From: JACVRW01 sp963825345
GTDB lineage: Bacteria; Actinomycetota; Thermoleophilia; Solirubrobacterales; Thermoleophilaceae
Length of the DNA: 64,000 nucleotides
Direction: 5' to 3'
Assembly: GCA_963825345.1 (NCBI GenBank)
Contig: CAWGSQ010000012.1
Span: forward strand, 62,001-126,000
The position numbers and the translations under genes are program-made. The first letter of the stretch is position 1. Every line of letters begins with the position of its first letter. Positions 42,635-50,477 of this stretch are shown here, piece after piece. The notes under the pieces were generated by a model, which was not told the origin of the DNA, made no database searches, and was given only the letters and a program-made list of their open reading frames with translations.

Positions 42635-44050
42635 GTGGCACCCGCCCCCGCACCCCCCCGCCGTTTGCTGGTGCCGCTGTTCCTGGCACTGCTGGCCCTC
42701 CTCGGCCTCAGCGCGTCTCCGGCCGGCGGCTCGGATCCCACGGTCCAGGCCGCCGCCCCCACGGGCCGGCTCGTGCAGCCCAAGGGCCAGGACGGTTGCA
42801 TCCACAGGAGGGGGACGAATCGCTGCGCGCGCGGGCGGGCGCTAACGAGCCCAGAGGACGTCGTGGTCAGCCCGGATGGGCGACACGTGTACGTGGCCGC
42901 GTACAGCAGCCACGCAATCGCCGCGTTTTCGCGGGACCGTCGCACCGGCACCCTCGAGCAGCTGCCCGGGCGGCGCGGGTGCGTGCACCATCGCAACCGC
43001 TCGGGCGGATGCACCGTGGGACGGGCGCTTGGCGGCCCGATTGCGCTCGCGGTGAGCCCCGATGGGCGCAACATCTACGTGGCCTCCGCGGCCAGCGACG
43101 CCGTGACCACCTTCTCGCGCAACCGGCGCACCGGCGCGCTCCGCCAGGCCGCCGGGTTGAAAGGCTGCATCAGCGCACGCCCGGGTGACGACTGCCTGGT
43201 GGGCCGCGCGCTGAACGAGCCGACGAGCTTGGCCGTGAGCCCCGACGGCGACCGTGTGTACGTGGCGGGGCGGCGCTTCCCGAGCGGCGTCGCGATCCTG
43301 GCCCGGGCGAGCGACGGCAGCCTCACGCAGGCCGATGGCCCCGCGGGCTGCGTGACTCACCGCGGCGGCTTCGACTGCGCGAGCGCGCGGGCGATCTCCG
43401 CTCCCGAGGAGGTCGTCGTGAGCCCCGACAGCCGCCACGTGCTCGTCGCCGGCATGCGCAGCGACGCGGTGGCTGTCCTGATGAGCGGACCCGGCGGCCT
43501 CTCGCAGGCTGATGGCGCCGCAGGCTGCATCGCGAGAGGGACCACGGAGGGGTGCGCGCCGGCACACACGCTCCGCGGTCCGGTCGACCTGGCCATGAGC
43601 CCCGACGGCCGCTTCGTCTACACGGCCTCCTCGATCGCCGACGGGATAGCGGTCCTTCGTCGAGACCGTGGCACTGGCGCGCTGACCCAGCCGTCCGGGC
43701 GCGCGGGCTGCCTGAGCCAGAAGGGGGGTGGCGGGCGCTGCCACGTCGGGCGCGCCCTCGATGAGGTGTGGAGCGTCGCGGTCAGCCCCGACGGCCGAAA
43801 CGTCTACAGCGTCTCGTCGAAGGTCAACATGCTCGGCGCGATCTCGCGCGAAGGCGGGTCCGGGGAGCTCGCGCAACTGCCCGGAAGATACGGCTGCTTC
43901 ATTCGCGCCGGCTTCGGCGGCTGTCCCGACGGGCGCGGACTCACCGTTGCCGTGGCCGTGGCCGTGAGCCCCGACGGCCGCAACGTGTACGTGGCGTCCG
44001 AGGACGTCTACCTGGGGGCGGTTGCCATCTTCCGGAGACTCGGCGGATGA
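42635..44050 (+). CDS. secreted seven-bladed beta-propeller (YVTN/lactonase-like) with Cys-paired blades
   Basis: 471 residues. Signal peptide LLVPLFLALLALLGLSASPAGG, then seven units. Each has a GC-x(6-9)-C pair followed by GRAL or similar (GCIHRRGTNRC, GCVHHRNRSGGC, GCISARPGDDC, GCVTHRGGFDC, GCIARGTTEGC, GCLSQKGGGGRC, GCFIRAGFGGC) and a propeller strand such as VVVSPDGRHVYVAAY. The regular Cys pair is likely one disulfide per blade. The architecture resembles YVTN/6-phosphogluconolactonase-type propellers; catalysis is not shown. It starts at GTG 42635 and ends in ATGA with the sulfatase gene, so the two are co-translated. Confidence 0.85.
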   Translation: MAPAPAPPRRLLVPLFLALLALLGLSASPAGGSDPTVQAAAPTGRLVQPKGQDGCIHRRGTNRCARGRALTSPEDVVVSPDGRHVYVAAYSSHAIAAFSRDRRTGTLEQLPGRRGCVHHRNRSGGCTVGRALGGPIALAVSPDGRNIYVASAASDAVTTFSRNRRTGALRQAAGLKGCISARPGDDCLVGRALNEPTSLAVSPDGDRVYVAGRRFPSGVAILARASDGSLTQADGPAGCVTHRGGFDCASARAISAPEEVVVSPDSRHVLVAGMRSDAVAVLMSGPGGLSQADGAAGCIARGTTEGCAPAHTLRGPVDLAMSPDGRFVYTASSIADGIAVLRRDRGTGALTQPSGRAGCLSQKGGGGRCHVGRALDEVWSVAVSPDGRNVYSVSSKVNMLGAISREGGSGELAQLPGRYGCFIRAGFGGCPDGRGLTVAVAVAVSPDGRNVYVASEDVYLGAVAIFRRLGG

Positions 44051-45594
44051 GGGCGCCTCTGGCCGGCGTGCTCGCACTCGCGGCGCTCGGCGTGAGCCTG
44101 CTCCCCGTCGGCGGCGCCCTCGCGCAGGAGGCGGGCCCGGGTGCCGCGGCCGGTGGTCCGAACGTGGTGCTGCTCATGACCGACGACCAGCGCTACGACG
44201 ACATGGGCCCGCTGCCGAACACGCGGCGACTGATCGGGAAGGCGGGGGTCACGTTCACGCGCTCGTATGTGTCGTATCCGGTCTGCTGCCCGTCGCGAGC
44301 GACGTTCTTCACGGGCCAGTACGCGCACAACAACGGCGTGCTCTGCCTCTACAAGAAATGCCGCAGCGGCGGCGCGCACGGCGGCTACACCGCCCTGGAG
44401 CAGGAGGAGTACCTGCCCGTGTGGCTCAAGCGAGCCGGCTACGAGACCGCGCACATGGGGAAGTTCCTCAACGGCTACGGGAAGGACCGCGCCCCGGACG
44501 TCCCGCGCGGCTGGACGGAGTGGTACGGGCTGATCGACCACTCCACGTACCGGATGTGGGGCTACGACATCTTTGAGAACGGGCGCAGGCGCACGTACGG
44601 AAACGTGCGGCGAGAGAACCCGCGCTACTACCAGACCGACGTTCTGGGAAACAAGGCGGTCGACTACATCCGGCGTCATTCCCGAGAGGAGGCGCCGTTC
44701 TTCCTCTCGGTTGGGTTCCTCGCCCCCCACCACGAGTCGGGCCACACCCAGCAGATCACGGGCAAGCTGGTGCGCCCGGCGCCGCGCCACCGTGGGCGGT
44801 ATGCGCACGCGGCGCTCCACAAGTCGCCGAACTTCGGAGAGCCGGACCTGTCGGACAAGCCGTGGTTCATCGGGCGCTGGAATCGGAGGCTCACTCCGAA
44901 GCGGGAGGCGGCGATCGTGAAGCGCATGCGGGAGCGCCACGAATCACTGCTCGCCGTCGACGACGCGGTGGAGAACGTGATCGACGAGCTCCGCCGCACG
45001 GGCGAGCTCGACAACACGTACGTGATCTTCACCTCCGATCACGGCTACATGCAGGGGGAGCACCGGATCCCGCAGGGAAAGATGATGCCGTACGACCCCT
45101 CCACCCAGGTCCCGCTCCTCATCCGCGGCCCCGGGATCCCCTCCGGCCGCAGGACGAAGGCGCTGGTGGGCAATATCGACATGGCACCTTCGATCGTGCA
45201 GGCCACCAGAGCCCGGGCCGGACTTGCGATGGACGGGCGCTCCTTCCTGCCGTTCGCGCGCGACCCGCGGATCCGTAGCCTCCGGCCCCTGCTTCACGAG
45301 ACGACCGGCCAGGGCGCGCGCGGTGGGGGCAACACTCAGGAGGGCGGCGCGAAGGGACAGCAGCCGCGCGTGCCGGCCTGGCGGGCGGTGCGCACCACGC
45401 GCTGGCTGTACGTGGACTACCAGGGCGGGCAGCGCGAGCTGTACGACCTGAGACACGATCCGTACCAGCTCAACTCGCTCGTGAGCGACCCGAATCTGCG
45501 CCAACGCGTGCGCACGCTGCGACGCATCCTCGGCGACCTGAGCCGCTGCAAGGCGGCCGAGTGCGGCGAGATAGCCGCGGCGTCGGTGCGTTAG
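44047..45594 (+). CDS. secreted sulfatase (arylsulfatase family)
   Basis: 515 residues. Signal peptide LAGVLALAALGVSLLPVGGALA, then a sulfatase core: VVLLMTDDQRYDDM (metal-binding DD), and the CxPxR motif in YPVCCPSRATFFTGQYAH, with the first Cys (about residue 80) the one oxidised to formylglycine. HMGKFLNGYGKD and TSDHGYMQGEHR follow, the latter with the metal-binding DH. It is similar in layout to N-acetylglucosamine-6-sulfatases and probably cleaves a sulfate ester from a polysaccharide or glycan. It overlaps the propeller gene by ATGA. Confidence 0.92.
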   Translation: MRAPLAGVLALAALGVSLLPVGGALAQEAGPGAAAGGPNVVLLMTDDQRYDDMGPLPNTRRLIGKAGVTFTRSYVSYPVCCPSRATFFTGQYAHNNGVLCLYKKCRSGGAHGGYTALEQEEYLPVWLKRAGYETAHMGKFLNGYGKDRAPDVPRGWTEWYGLIDHSTYRMWGYDIFENGRRRTYGNVRRENPRYYQTDVLGNKAVDYIRRHSREEAPFFLSVGFLAPHHESGHTQQITGKLVRPAPRHRGRYAHAALHKSPNFGEPDLSDKPWFIGRWNRRLTPKREAAIVKRMRERHESLLAVDDAVENVIDELRRTGELDNTYVIFTSDHGYMQGEHRIPQGKMMPYDPSTQVPLLIRGPGIPSGRRTKALVGNIDMAPSIVQATRARAGLAMDGRSFLPFARDPRIRSLRPLLHETTGQGARGGGNTQEGGAKGQQPRVPAWRAVRTTRWLYVDYQGGQRELYDLRHDPYQLNSLVSDPNLRQRVRTLRRILGDLSRCKAAECGEIAAASVR

Positions 45595-45614
45595 CAACCA
45601 CGCAACCGCGGCAA

Positions 45615-45703
45615 CGGAGAGGGAGGGATTCGAACCCTCGATGGAGGTTTCCCCCCATACTCGCTTAGCAGGCGAGTGCCTTCAGCCACTCGGCCACCTC
45701 TCC
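45615..45703 (-). tRNA. tRNA-Ser (anticodon GCT)
   Basis: Class II cloverleaf on the minus strand: acceptor GGAGAGG/CCTCTCC, D-arm GCCGAGTGGC, anticodon stem ACTCGC/GCGAGT with loop containing GCT, a long variable arm (ATGGGGGGAAACCTCCAT), T-arm GAGGGTTCGAATCCCTC. 89 bases, CCA not encoded. It separates the sulfatase gene from the Ogt gene. Confidence 0.93.
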
Positions 45704-45716
45704 GAAGGGCTCGATG

Positions 45717-46316
45717 CTAGAGCAGCGCGCCCTCCAGGCGGAGCAGGAATTCCTTCCTTTCGAGCCCGCCGGTGTACCCGCCGAGCTTGCCCCCGCTGCG
45801 CAGCACGCGGTGGCACGGCACCACCACCGGCATGGGGTTCGCGCCCAGGGCGTTGCCCGCGGCGCGGACCGCGCGGGGGCTGCCGGCCTCGGCGGCCACA
45901 CCGGCGTATGACGAGACGTCGCCGAAGCCGATGCGGGCCGTTGCCCGCAGGACCTCGCGCGTGAATCCCGCCAGGTAGGACCAGTCGATCGGCACGTCGA
46001 AGTCCTGACGGCGGCCCTCGAAGTACTCGTCCAGCTCGCGGCGCACGGGGTCGAGTCGGGCGGGCGCCTCGAGCACCCGCGGCGACACGCGCGCGGCCAG
46101 CTCCTCGAGCACCTCGTCCTCCCCGCGGAACTCCGTGTATGAGACGCGCACGAGCCCCCTCGGCGTGGCCGCGACCACCAGCGGCCCGAGCGGCGAGTCC
46201 ACCGACGTGTAGGCCACGTCGATGAGGCCCTCCGCCTCGGCGCGGGCGGCGAGCTCCGGCGCGTCGGCCGGCAGGTCGAGTGCGGCGTTCTTCAGTGTCA
46301 TCTCGATGTCGTTCAT
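45717..46316 (-). CDS. ogt: methylated-DNA--protein-cysteine methyltransferase (Ogt type)
   Basis: 199 residues. The C-terminal core has the active-site PCHRV with the acceptor Cys (VVVPCHRVLRSGGKLGGYTGGLERK), and the helix-turn-helix segment GFGDVSSYAGVAAEAG with the conserved Arg in RAVRAAG. It repairs O6-alkylguanine by transferring the alkyl group to itself. The first ~35 residues (MNDIEMTLKNAALDLPADAP) are not part of the usual Ogt domain and look like a short helical extension. The start ATG overlaps the stop of the ECF sigma gene by one base, so the two are coupled. Confidence 0.93.
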   Translation of the reverse strand: MNDIEMTLKNAALDLPADAPELAARAEAEGLIDVAYTSVDSPLGPLVVAATPRGLVRVSYTEFRGEDEVLEELAARVSPRVLEAPARLDPVRRELDEYFEGRRQDFDVPIDWSYLAGFTREVLRATARIGFGDVSSYAGVAAEAGSPRAVRAAGNALGANPMPVVVPCHRVLRSGGKLGGYTGGLERKEFLLRLEGALL

Positions 46317-46777
46317 CAGCTCAACTCCTCTTTGAGCCGCTTCAGTCCCTCGTGGACGTTGCGGCGTGCCGCGTCCTCGCTGCTCTCGAGCAGCACTGCC
46401 AGCTCGTCGTACGGCATTCCGAGCACTGAGCGGCAGAACACGGCTGTGCGTTGCTTTGTGGGTAGGGCGCGGAGGCGTTCCCAGAGTTCCGGGTCGGCGT
46501 CCGCCGGTGAAGATGTGGGGCGCTCCGGCACGGACGCCACGGGCACCGCCCGGCGCCCGCGCGCGCGGTGCGCATCGATCGACTTGTTCTGGGCGATCCT
46601 GAAGAGCCAGGCGCGCAGGTTGTCGCCACGGCGCAGCTTGGGATAGGCCCGCAGCGCCGAGATCCAGGTCTCCTGGAAGCAGTCGTCGGCGTCGGAGGGT
46701 CCGACGGTGGCGACGAGGAAGCGGTAGACGTCGGCGCGGTGCTCGTCTAGCAGGACCTGGAAGGGCGGCAGCTTCAT
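46316..46777 (-). CDS. ECF-type RNA polymerase sigma factor
   Basis: 153 residues: region 2 (RADVYRFLVATVGPSDADDC, FQETWISALRAYP, NLRAWLFRIAQNKSIDAHRA) and region 4 (LRALPTKQRTAVFCRSVLG and MPYDELAVLLESSEDAARRN). Short for an ECF factor. It overlaps the Ogt gene by one base; no separate anti-sigma gene is present, so the N-terminal extension of Ogt is a possible partner (inference). A damage-responsive sigma controlling its own repair enzyme would fit this arrangement. Confidence 0.9.
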   Translation of the reverse strand: MKLPPFQVLLDEHRADVYRFLVATVGPSDADDCFQETWISALRAYPKLRRGDNLRAWLFRIAQNKSIDAHRARGRRAVPVASVPERPTSSPADADPELWERLRALPTKQRTAVFCRSVLGMPYDELAVLLESSEDAARRNVHEGLKRLKEELS

Positions 46778-46814
46778 GTGTAGATGAAACGCGCCGGACC
46801 GGCCGTCCGTGAGA

Positions 46815-48122
46815 TCAGGCCCGCACGAATACGGGCGACCCGGCCGGGATGGCCTTGATGAGCCAGCGCGCCTGAACCGACGTGATGCGCATGCAGCCGA
46901 GGCTCGCCGGCTTGCCGATGCTCGACAGCTCCTTGGTGGCGTGGATGGCGAGCCGGTCGCCTCCCGGCCAACCCGGCGGCAGCCGGTCCTGATGACCGGT
47001 GAGCGCGAGGACGCAGCAGCCGTAGGGAGATCCCGGGTCGGACACGCGCAGCTTGTCGGTGACGGCGAAGCGGCCCTTCGGAGTGGAGTTGCCGCGACGG
47101 CCGACGGCGATCTGGAACTTGCGGACCACCCTCCCGCCGTGGCGCACGTAGAGCATTCGCCGCGAGAGATCCGCGTGGAGGGACCATGGCACGCAGTCGA
47201 GCCGTGCCCGGTTGGTCGGCAGCCATGCGAGCTCGCCGTTGTCCAGCTCCGGAGCCTGCACCGCGACCCAGTCGCCCCGGCGGAGCACCACCCCGAGCAC
47301 CCGACTCGAGCCCCACTCGGTTCGCTTGGCGAGCTGGATCCGTGGGCTCCCGCCCGGCTCCTTGTAGAGCGTCACGGGGCCGGTGAGCAGCGCGGTCGAG
47401 TAGCAGGCGATCGACTGCGGCTCCGAGGGGAAGGGAGCCTCGAGCGGGCCGCCGAGCTGCGGAACGAAGTGCCTCGTGCCGTCGCCCGACCCGCGGAGGG
47501 TGTTGACGCCGCCGTCCTTGCCCCACTCAGACGACCCGATGAGCGCGGCCGCCCCGCCGAGCACGGCGGCCACGAAGCTCGCCAGGATGAGCAGATAGGG
47601 AGTGCGCCGCCGGCGGCCGGCGGCCGCACTGCCGTCCGGGCCGCGCACGCCCTCGCGCGCGGCGAGCATCTCCAGCACCGGCTCGCTGGGCACGGGCACC
47701 ACCGGCGGGTGGCCGTTCGTGGACTCGGGCTCGGGTGCCTCGGGCTCGGGTGTCTCGGGCTCGGGTGTCTCCGACTCGGGTGCCTCGGGCTCCTCGACCG
47801 CCGTGACCGCGGCATCGCCCTCGGGCAAGATCTCAGTCTCCCCGACTGAAGGGGTCTGACCCCCCTCCGCTGCGCTCCATGTGCCCTCGTCGAGCAGCGC
47901 CTGCAGCACCGCGCCGAGGTCCTCGCCGCGCTGGGCGCCCAGCTCGTCGGCGAGCCGCTCGATCGCGCCGGCGCGCCGGCGCGCCACCTCGTGCGAGTCG
48001 ACGTCATACACGCGCGCGAGGGCGTCGTCGGGCACGCGCCTACGCAGCGAGAGGGCAAGCAGCTCCCTCTCCCTTGGATCCAGACGCTCGAGAGCGTCGG
48101 CGAGCTGTTCTGGCTCGATCAC
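46815..48122 (-). CDS. membrane-anchored L,D-transpeptidase with cytoplasmic sigma-region-4-like domain
   Basis: 435 residues. The N-terminus (MIEPEQLADALERLDPRERE, then ALARVYDVDSHEVARRRAGA) has the sequence pattern of a sigma region 4/HTH. An acidic E/P-rich linker (PEAPESETPEPETPEPEAPE) leads to one membrane helix (YLLILASFVAAVLGGAAALIG), then an SH3-like region and a YkuD domain (LYVRHGGRVVRKFQIAVG) with catalytic HATKELSSIGKPASLGCMRI. Topology: HTH inside, transpeptidase outside, so it may couple wall cross-linking to transcription, though region 4 may be degenerate. An exact REP-like palindrome lies within the gene at 47849-47865. Confidence 0.85.
   Translation of the reverse strand: MIEPEQLADALERLDPRERELLALSLRRRVPDDALARVYDVDSHEVARRRAGAIERLADELGAQRGEDLGAVLQALLDEGTWSAAEGGQTPSVGETEILPEGDAAVTAVEEPEAPESETPEPETPEPEAPEPESTNGHPPVVPVPSEPVLEMLAAREGVRGPDGSAAAGRRRRTPYLLILASFVAAVLGGAAALIGSSEWGKDGGVNTLRGSGDGTRHFVPQLGGPLEAPFPSEPQSIACYSTALLTGPVTLYKEPGGSPRIQLAKRTEWGSSRVLGVVLRRGDWVAVQAPELDNGELAWLPTNRARLDCVPWSLHADLSRRMLYVRHGGRVVRKFQIAVGRRGNSTPKGRFAVTDKLRVSDPGSPYGCCVLALTGHQDRLPPGWPGGDRLAIHATKELSSIGKPASLGCMRITSVQARWLIKAIPAGSPVFVRA
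47849..47865. repeat. isolated REP-like palindrome inside a coding sequence
   Basis: AAGGGGTCTGACCCCCC, the core of the REP units at 25026-25325, occurs here inside the L,D-transpeptidase gene, in the frame that encodes EGGQTPSVG between the HTH and the acidic linker. It keeps the frame open, so insertion was tolerated or selected. It is 22 kb from the RAYT gene. Confidence 0.7.
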
Positions 48123-48187
48123 GGCAACGGTGACCTAGCGTACTGACGGCACCGGTTGCCGGGCGCGGGTCCCTTCGGGCGGCGAGG

Positions 48188-48276
48188 CGGAGGGGGTGGG
48201 ATTCGAACCCACGAGGGACCTGACGGCCCCCGCCGGCTTTCAAGGCCGGTGCATTCAACCGCTCTGCCACCCCTCC
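48188..48276 (-). tRNA. tRNA-Ser (anticodon TGA)
   Basis: Class II cloverleaf on the minus strand: acceptor GGAGGGG/CCCCTCC, D-arm GCAGAGCGGTTGAATGC, anticodon stem CCGGC/GCCGG with loop CTTGAAA (anticodon TGA), long variable arm, T-arm GTGGGTTCGAATCCCAC. 89 bases. With tRNA-Ser(GCT) nearby and serS following at 48807, three serine-decoding genes cluster here. Confidence 0.93.
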
Positions 48277-48299
48277 GGCGACGCCTAAGGTTAGGCCGC

Positions 48300-48797
48300 T
48301 CAGCGGCGAGCGAAGCGCGCCTGGGTGCGCTGGAGCAGGACGCCCACGCGCTCGCCCGTGCTGCCCGGCGGCGGCATCGCTCCGATCTGGCGCGCGAGGT
48401 CGGCCATGTCGTAGTAGGCGCGGTAGCGCTCGATGCGTCCCTGTGCGAAGTCCCACACGTCGATGCCGTCGATGTCGATCCGCTTGCCGGTGGACGCGAA
48501 ACCGGGCGGATCGATCACACCGTCGTGCGTGCCCTCCATGCGCCAGGACCAGGTGAGCGACTCGCCGTGCGGCTCGATCCACATCGGCCCGGAGCTGAAG
48601 CGGAGGTCGGGAAACGCGACCCACGAGCGCCGCATGAAGTCCTTGACCTCCTCCACGCCGCGAGCCGGTTCCGGCAGGGCCGGGTCGAGCCACACGACGT
48701 CGGGGGTCACGAGCGGCTCGATGCGCTCGGCATCGTGCGAGTTCCAGGCGTCGACGTAGCGCTCGGCGAACTCGCGCGCGGACTGCTCGTCAAGCAT
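48300..48797 (-). CDS. SnoaL-like / NTF2-fold protein
   Basis: 165 residues: RYVDAWNSHDAERIEPLVTP then DVVWLDPALPEPARGVEEVK, beta strands LRFSSGPMWIEPHGESLTWSW and YRAYYDMADLA, the shape of SnoaL-like polyketide-cyclase/NTF2 proteins. The conserved WN-HD near the start and the WDFAQGRIERYR strand are typical. Substrate and reaction unknown. It follows serS on the same strand with a nine-base gap, so it may be part of that transcript. Confidence 0.82.
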   Translation of the reverse strand: MLDEQSAREFAERYVDAWNSHDAERIEPLVTPDVVWLDPALPEPARGVEEVKDFMRRSWVAFPDLRFSSGPMWIEPHGESLTWSWRMEGTHDGVIDPPGFASTGKRIDIDGIDVWDFAQGRIERYRAYYDMADLARQIGAMPPPGSTGERVGVLLQRTQARFARR

Positions 48798-48806
48798 GAT
48801 CCGACG

Positions 48807-50057
48807 CTACCGGGCGGCGGGCTCGAGCCGCAAGGGCGCCCCGAACTCGTGGAGCACCGCGGGGATGTCGACGCTGCCGTCCTCGTTCTGGTGGTTCTCG
48901 ACGATGGCGATGATCGTCCGGCCGACGGCGACCGCCGTGCCGTTGAGCGTGTGCACGTGCCGCAGCGCCTCCCCCTCGGCCGGGCGAAAGCGGATGTCGA
49001 GCCGGCGCGTCTGGAAGTCGGTGGTGTTCGAGCACGAGGTGAGCTCGCGGAAGCGGCCCTGCCCCGGGAGCCAGGCCTCGAGGTCGTACTTCTTGGTCGC
49101 GGAGGCACCGAGGTCTGTCACCGCGATGTTCACGACCCGGTACGGAAGCCCGAGCGCCTGGAGGATCTCCTCCTCGATCGCGAGCAGGCGCTCGTGCTCG
49201 TCCGGTGACTGCTCCGGTTCGACGAACGTGAACATCTCGACCTTGTCGAACTGGTGCACGCGGAAGAGGCCCTGCGTGTCCTTGCCCGCCGCGCCCGCCT
49301 CGCGCCTGAAGCAGGGCGAGAAGCCGGCGTAGCGCCGCGGCAGCTCGTCGCCGGACAGGATCTCGCCGGCGTGCAGCGACGCCAGCGGGACCTCCGAGGT
49401 GCCCACCAGGAACAGCTCGTCCTCGGGCACGCGGTAGATCTGCTGCTCGGTGTCGGGCAGCATGCCGGTGCCGACGAGCGCGTGCTCGCGCACGAGCACA
49501 GGCGGGATCACCGGGGTGAAGCCGTGCTCGTCGAGCCGCGACAGCGCCCACTGCACGAGCGCCAGCTCGAGCCGCACGAGCGGTCCCTTCAGGTAGGCGA
49601 AGCGTGATCCCGACACGCGAGCGGCGCGCTCCATGTCGAGGTCGTCGCCGAGCAGCTCCACGTGGTTGCGGCCCGTCCTGCCAGCCTCGCCGACCTCGCG
49701 CAGCACCTCGTCCTCGTCGGCCGCGGTGGGATCGGGCAGATTCGGTAGCGACAGCAGCACGGCGCTGCGCCGCTCCTCGACCGCGCGCAGCTCCTCCTCC
49801 AGCTGTTTCTCGCGCTCGGAGAGCCCGCGCGTCTCGGCGATCGCCTCCGAGGCGTCCTCGCCGTTTCGCTGGAGCTCGCCGATCCGCTTGCTCGCCTGGT
49901 TCTTGCGCGCGCGCAGGTCCTCGAGCTCCGGGAGCAGCGCGCGGCGGCGCTCGTCGAGCTCGAGCGCCTCGTCGATCAGCGCCGGATCGAGTCCGCGGCG
50001 CGCAAGCGCGTCACGCGCAGGCTGCGGGTCCTCGCGGATCTGCCTGAGGTCGAGGAT
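48807..50057 (-). CDS. serS: serine--tRNA ligase, non-canonical start
   Basis: About 416 residues. The N-terminal coiled coil (LDLRQIREDPQPARDALARR, ELDERRRALLPELEDLRARK, LSEREKQLEEELRAVEERRS) and class II core are present: motif 2 FSPCFRREAGAAGKDTQGLF and motif 3 GRTIIAIVENHQ, with TSE in LVGTSEVPLASLH. It charges tRNA-Ser and tRNA-Sec. Within the reading frame no ATG, GTG or TTG lies between the in-frame TAG at 50078 and a GTG at 49760, which would remove the whole coiled coil. The homologous start falls at ATC 50057 after GGCGAGG, so AUC initiation or a G-to-C error is implied. Confidence 0.93.
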   Translation of the reverse strand: MLDLRQIREDPQPARDALARRGLDPALIDEALELDERRRALLPELEDLRARKNQASKRIGELQRNGEDASEAIAETRGLSEREKQLEEELRAVEERRSAVLLSLPNLPDPTAADEDEVLREVGEAGRTGRNHVELLGDDLDMERAARVSGSRFAYLKGPLVRLELALVQWALSRLDEHGFTPVIPPVLVREHALVGTGMLPDTEQQIYRVPEDELFLVGTSEVPLASLHAGEILSGDELPRRYAGFSPCFRREAGAAGKDTQGLFRVHQFDKVEMFTFVEPEQSPDEHERLLAIEEEILQALGLPYRVVNIAVTDLGASATKKYDLEAWLPGQGRFRELTSCSNTTDFQTRRLDIRFRPAEGEALRHVHTLNGTAVAVGRTIIAIVENHQNEDGSVDIPAVLHEFGAPLRLEPAAR

Positions 50058-50075
50058 GGCGACCTCGCCTAGCGC

Positions 50076-50453
50076 CTAGCCGCCGGACTTGCGGCCCGAG
50101 TACTGGTCGAGGAAGGTGGCCACAGCCTCGGCGTCCTCCCCGGTCACGATGTTGGCCGGCATGATCCCGCCCGAGAAGCCGCCGTTGCGGATCGCGAACA
50201 GCACGTCGTCCCTGGGCTCCTTGCGCTGGTCGAAGTTCGGGCCGTTCGTGCGCTCACCGCCCTGGAGCTGTCCCTCCGGCTTCGATCCGTACGCGTTCGC
50301 GGCCTCGAAGGTGTGGCATCCGGAGCAGCGCTCGTAGAAGAGCACGGCCCCGCGATGGGCGGTCTGATCCTTCTCGGGAACGGTGATGTCGCCGCCGCAG
50401 CCCGAGAAGAGGGCGGAGGCGAGCGCGCAGGCGATGACGATCGGACGCGTCAA
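50076..50453 (-). CDS. lipoprotein-type cytochrome c
   Basis: 125 residues from TTG 50453. Lipoprotein signal ending LASALFSGCGG, then one c-type heme site CSGCH with HTFEAANAYG following, and the axial Met region GGIMPANIV. Size and layout fit a small membrane-attached electron carrier. It is divergent from the cupredoxin gene with only 24 bases between starts, so the pair may be co-regulated. The start codon is uncertain because no ATG/GTG fits the lipobox. Confidence 0.85.
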   Translation of the reverse strand: MTRPIVIACALASALFSGCGGDITVPEKDQTAHRGAVLFYERCSGCHTFEAANAYGSKPEGQLQGGERTNGPNFDQRKEPRDDVLFAIRNGGFSGGIMPANIVTGEDAEAVATFLDQYSGRKSGG

Positions 50454-50477
50454 GGCGGCGCATAGTATCCGCTCGCC

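Noticed and set aside
47724..47793. Tandem 12-base-type repeats as a mobile or structural DNA element
   Set aside because: They encode the acidic E/P linker of the transpeptidase in frame, as expected of a flexible linker.
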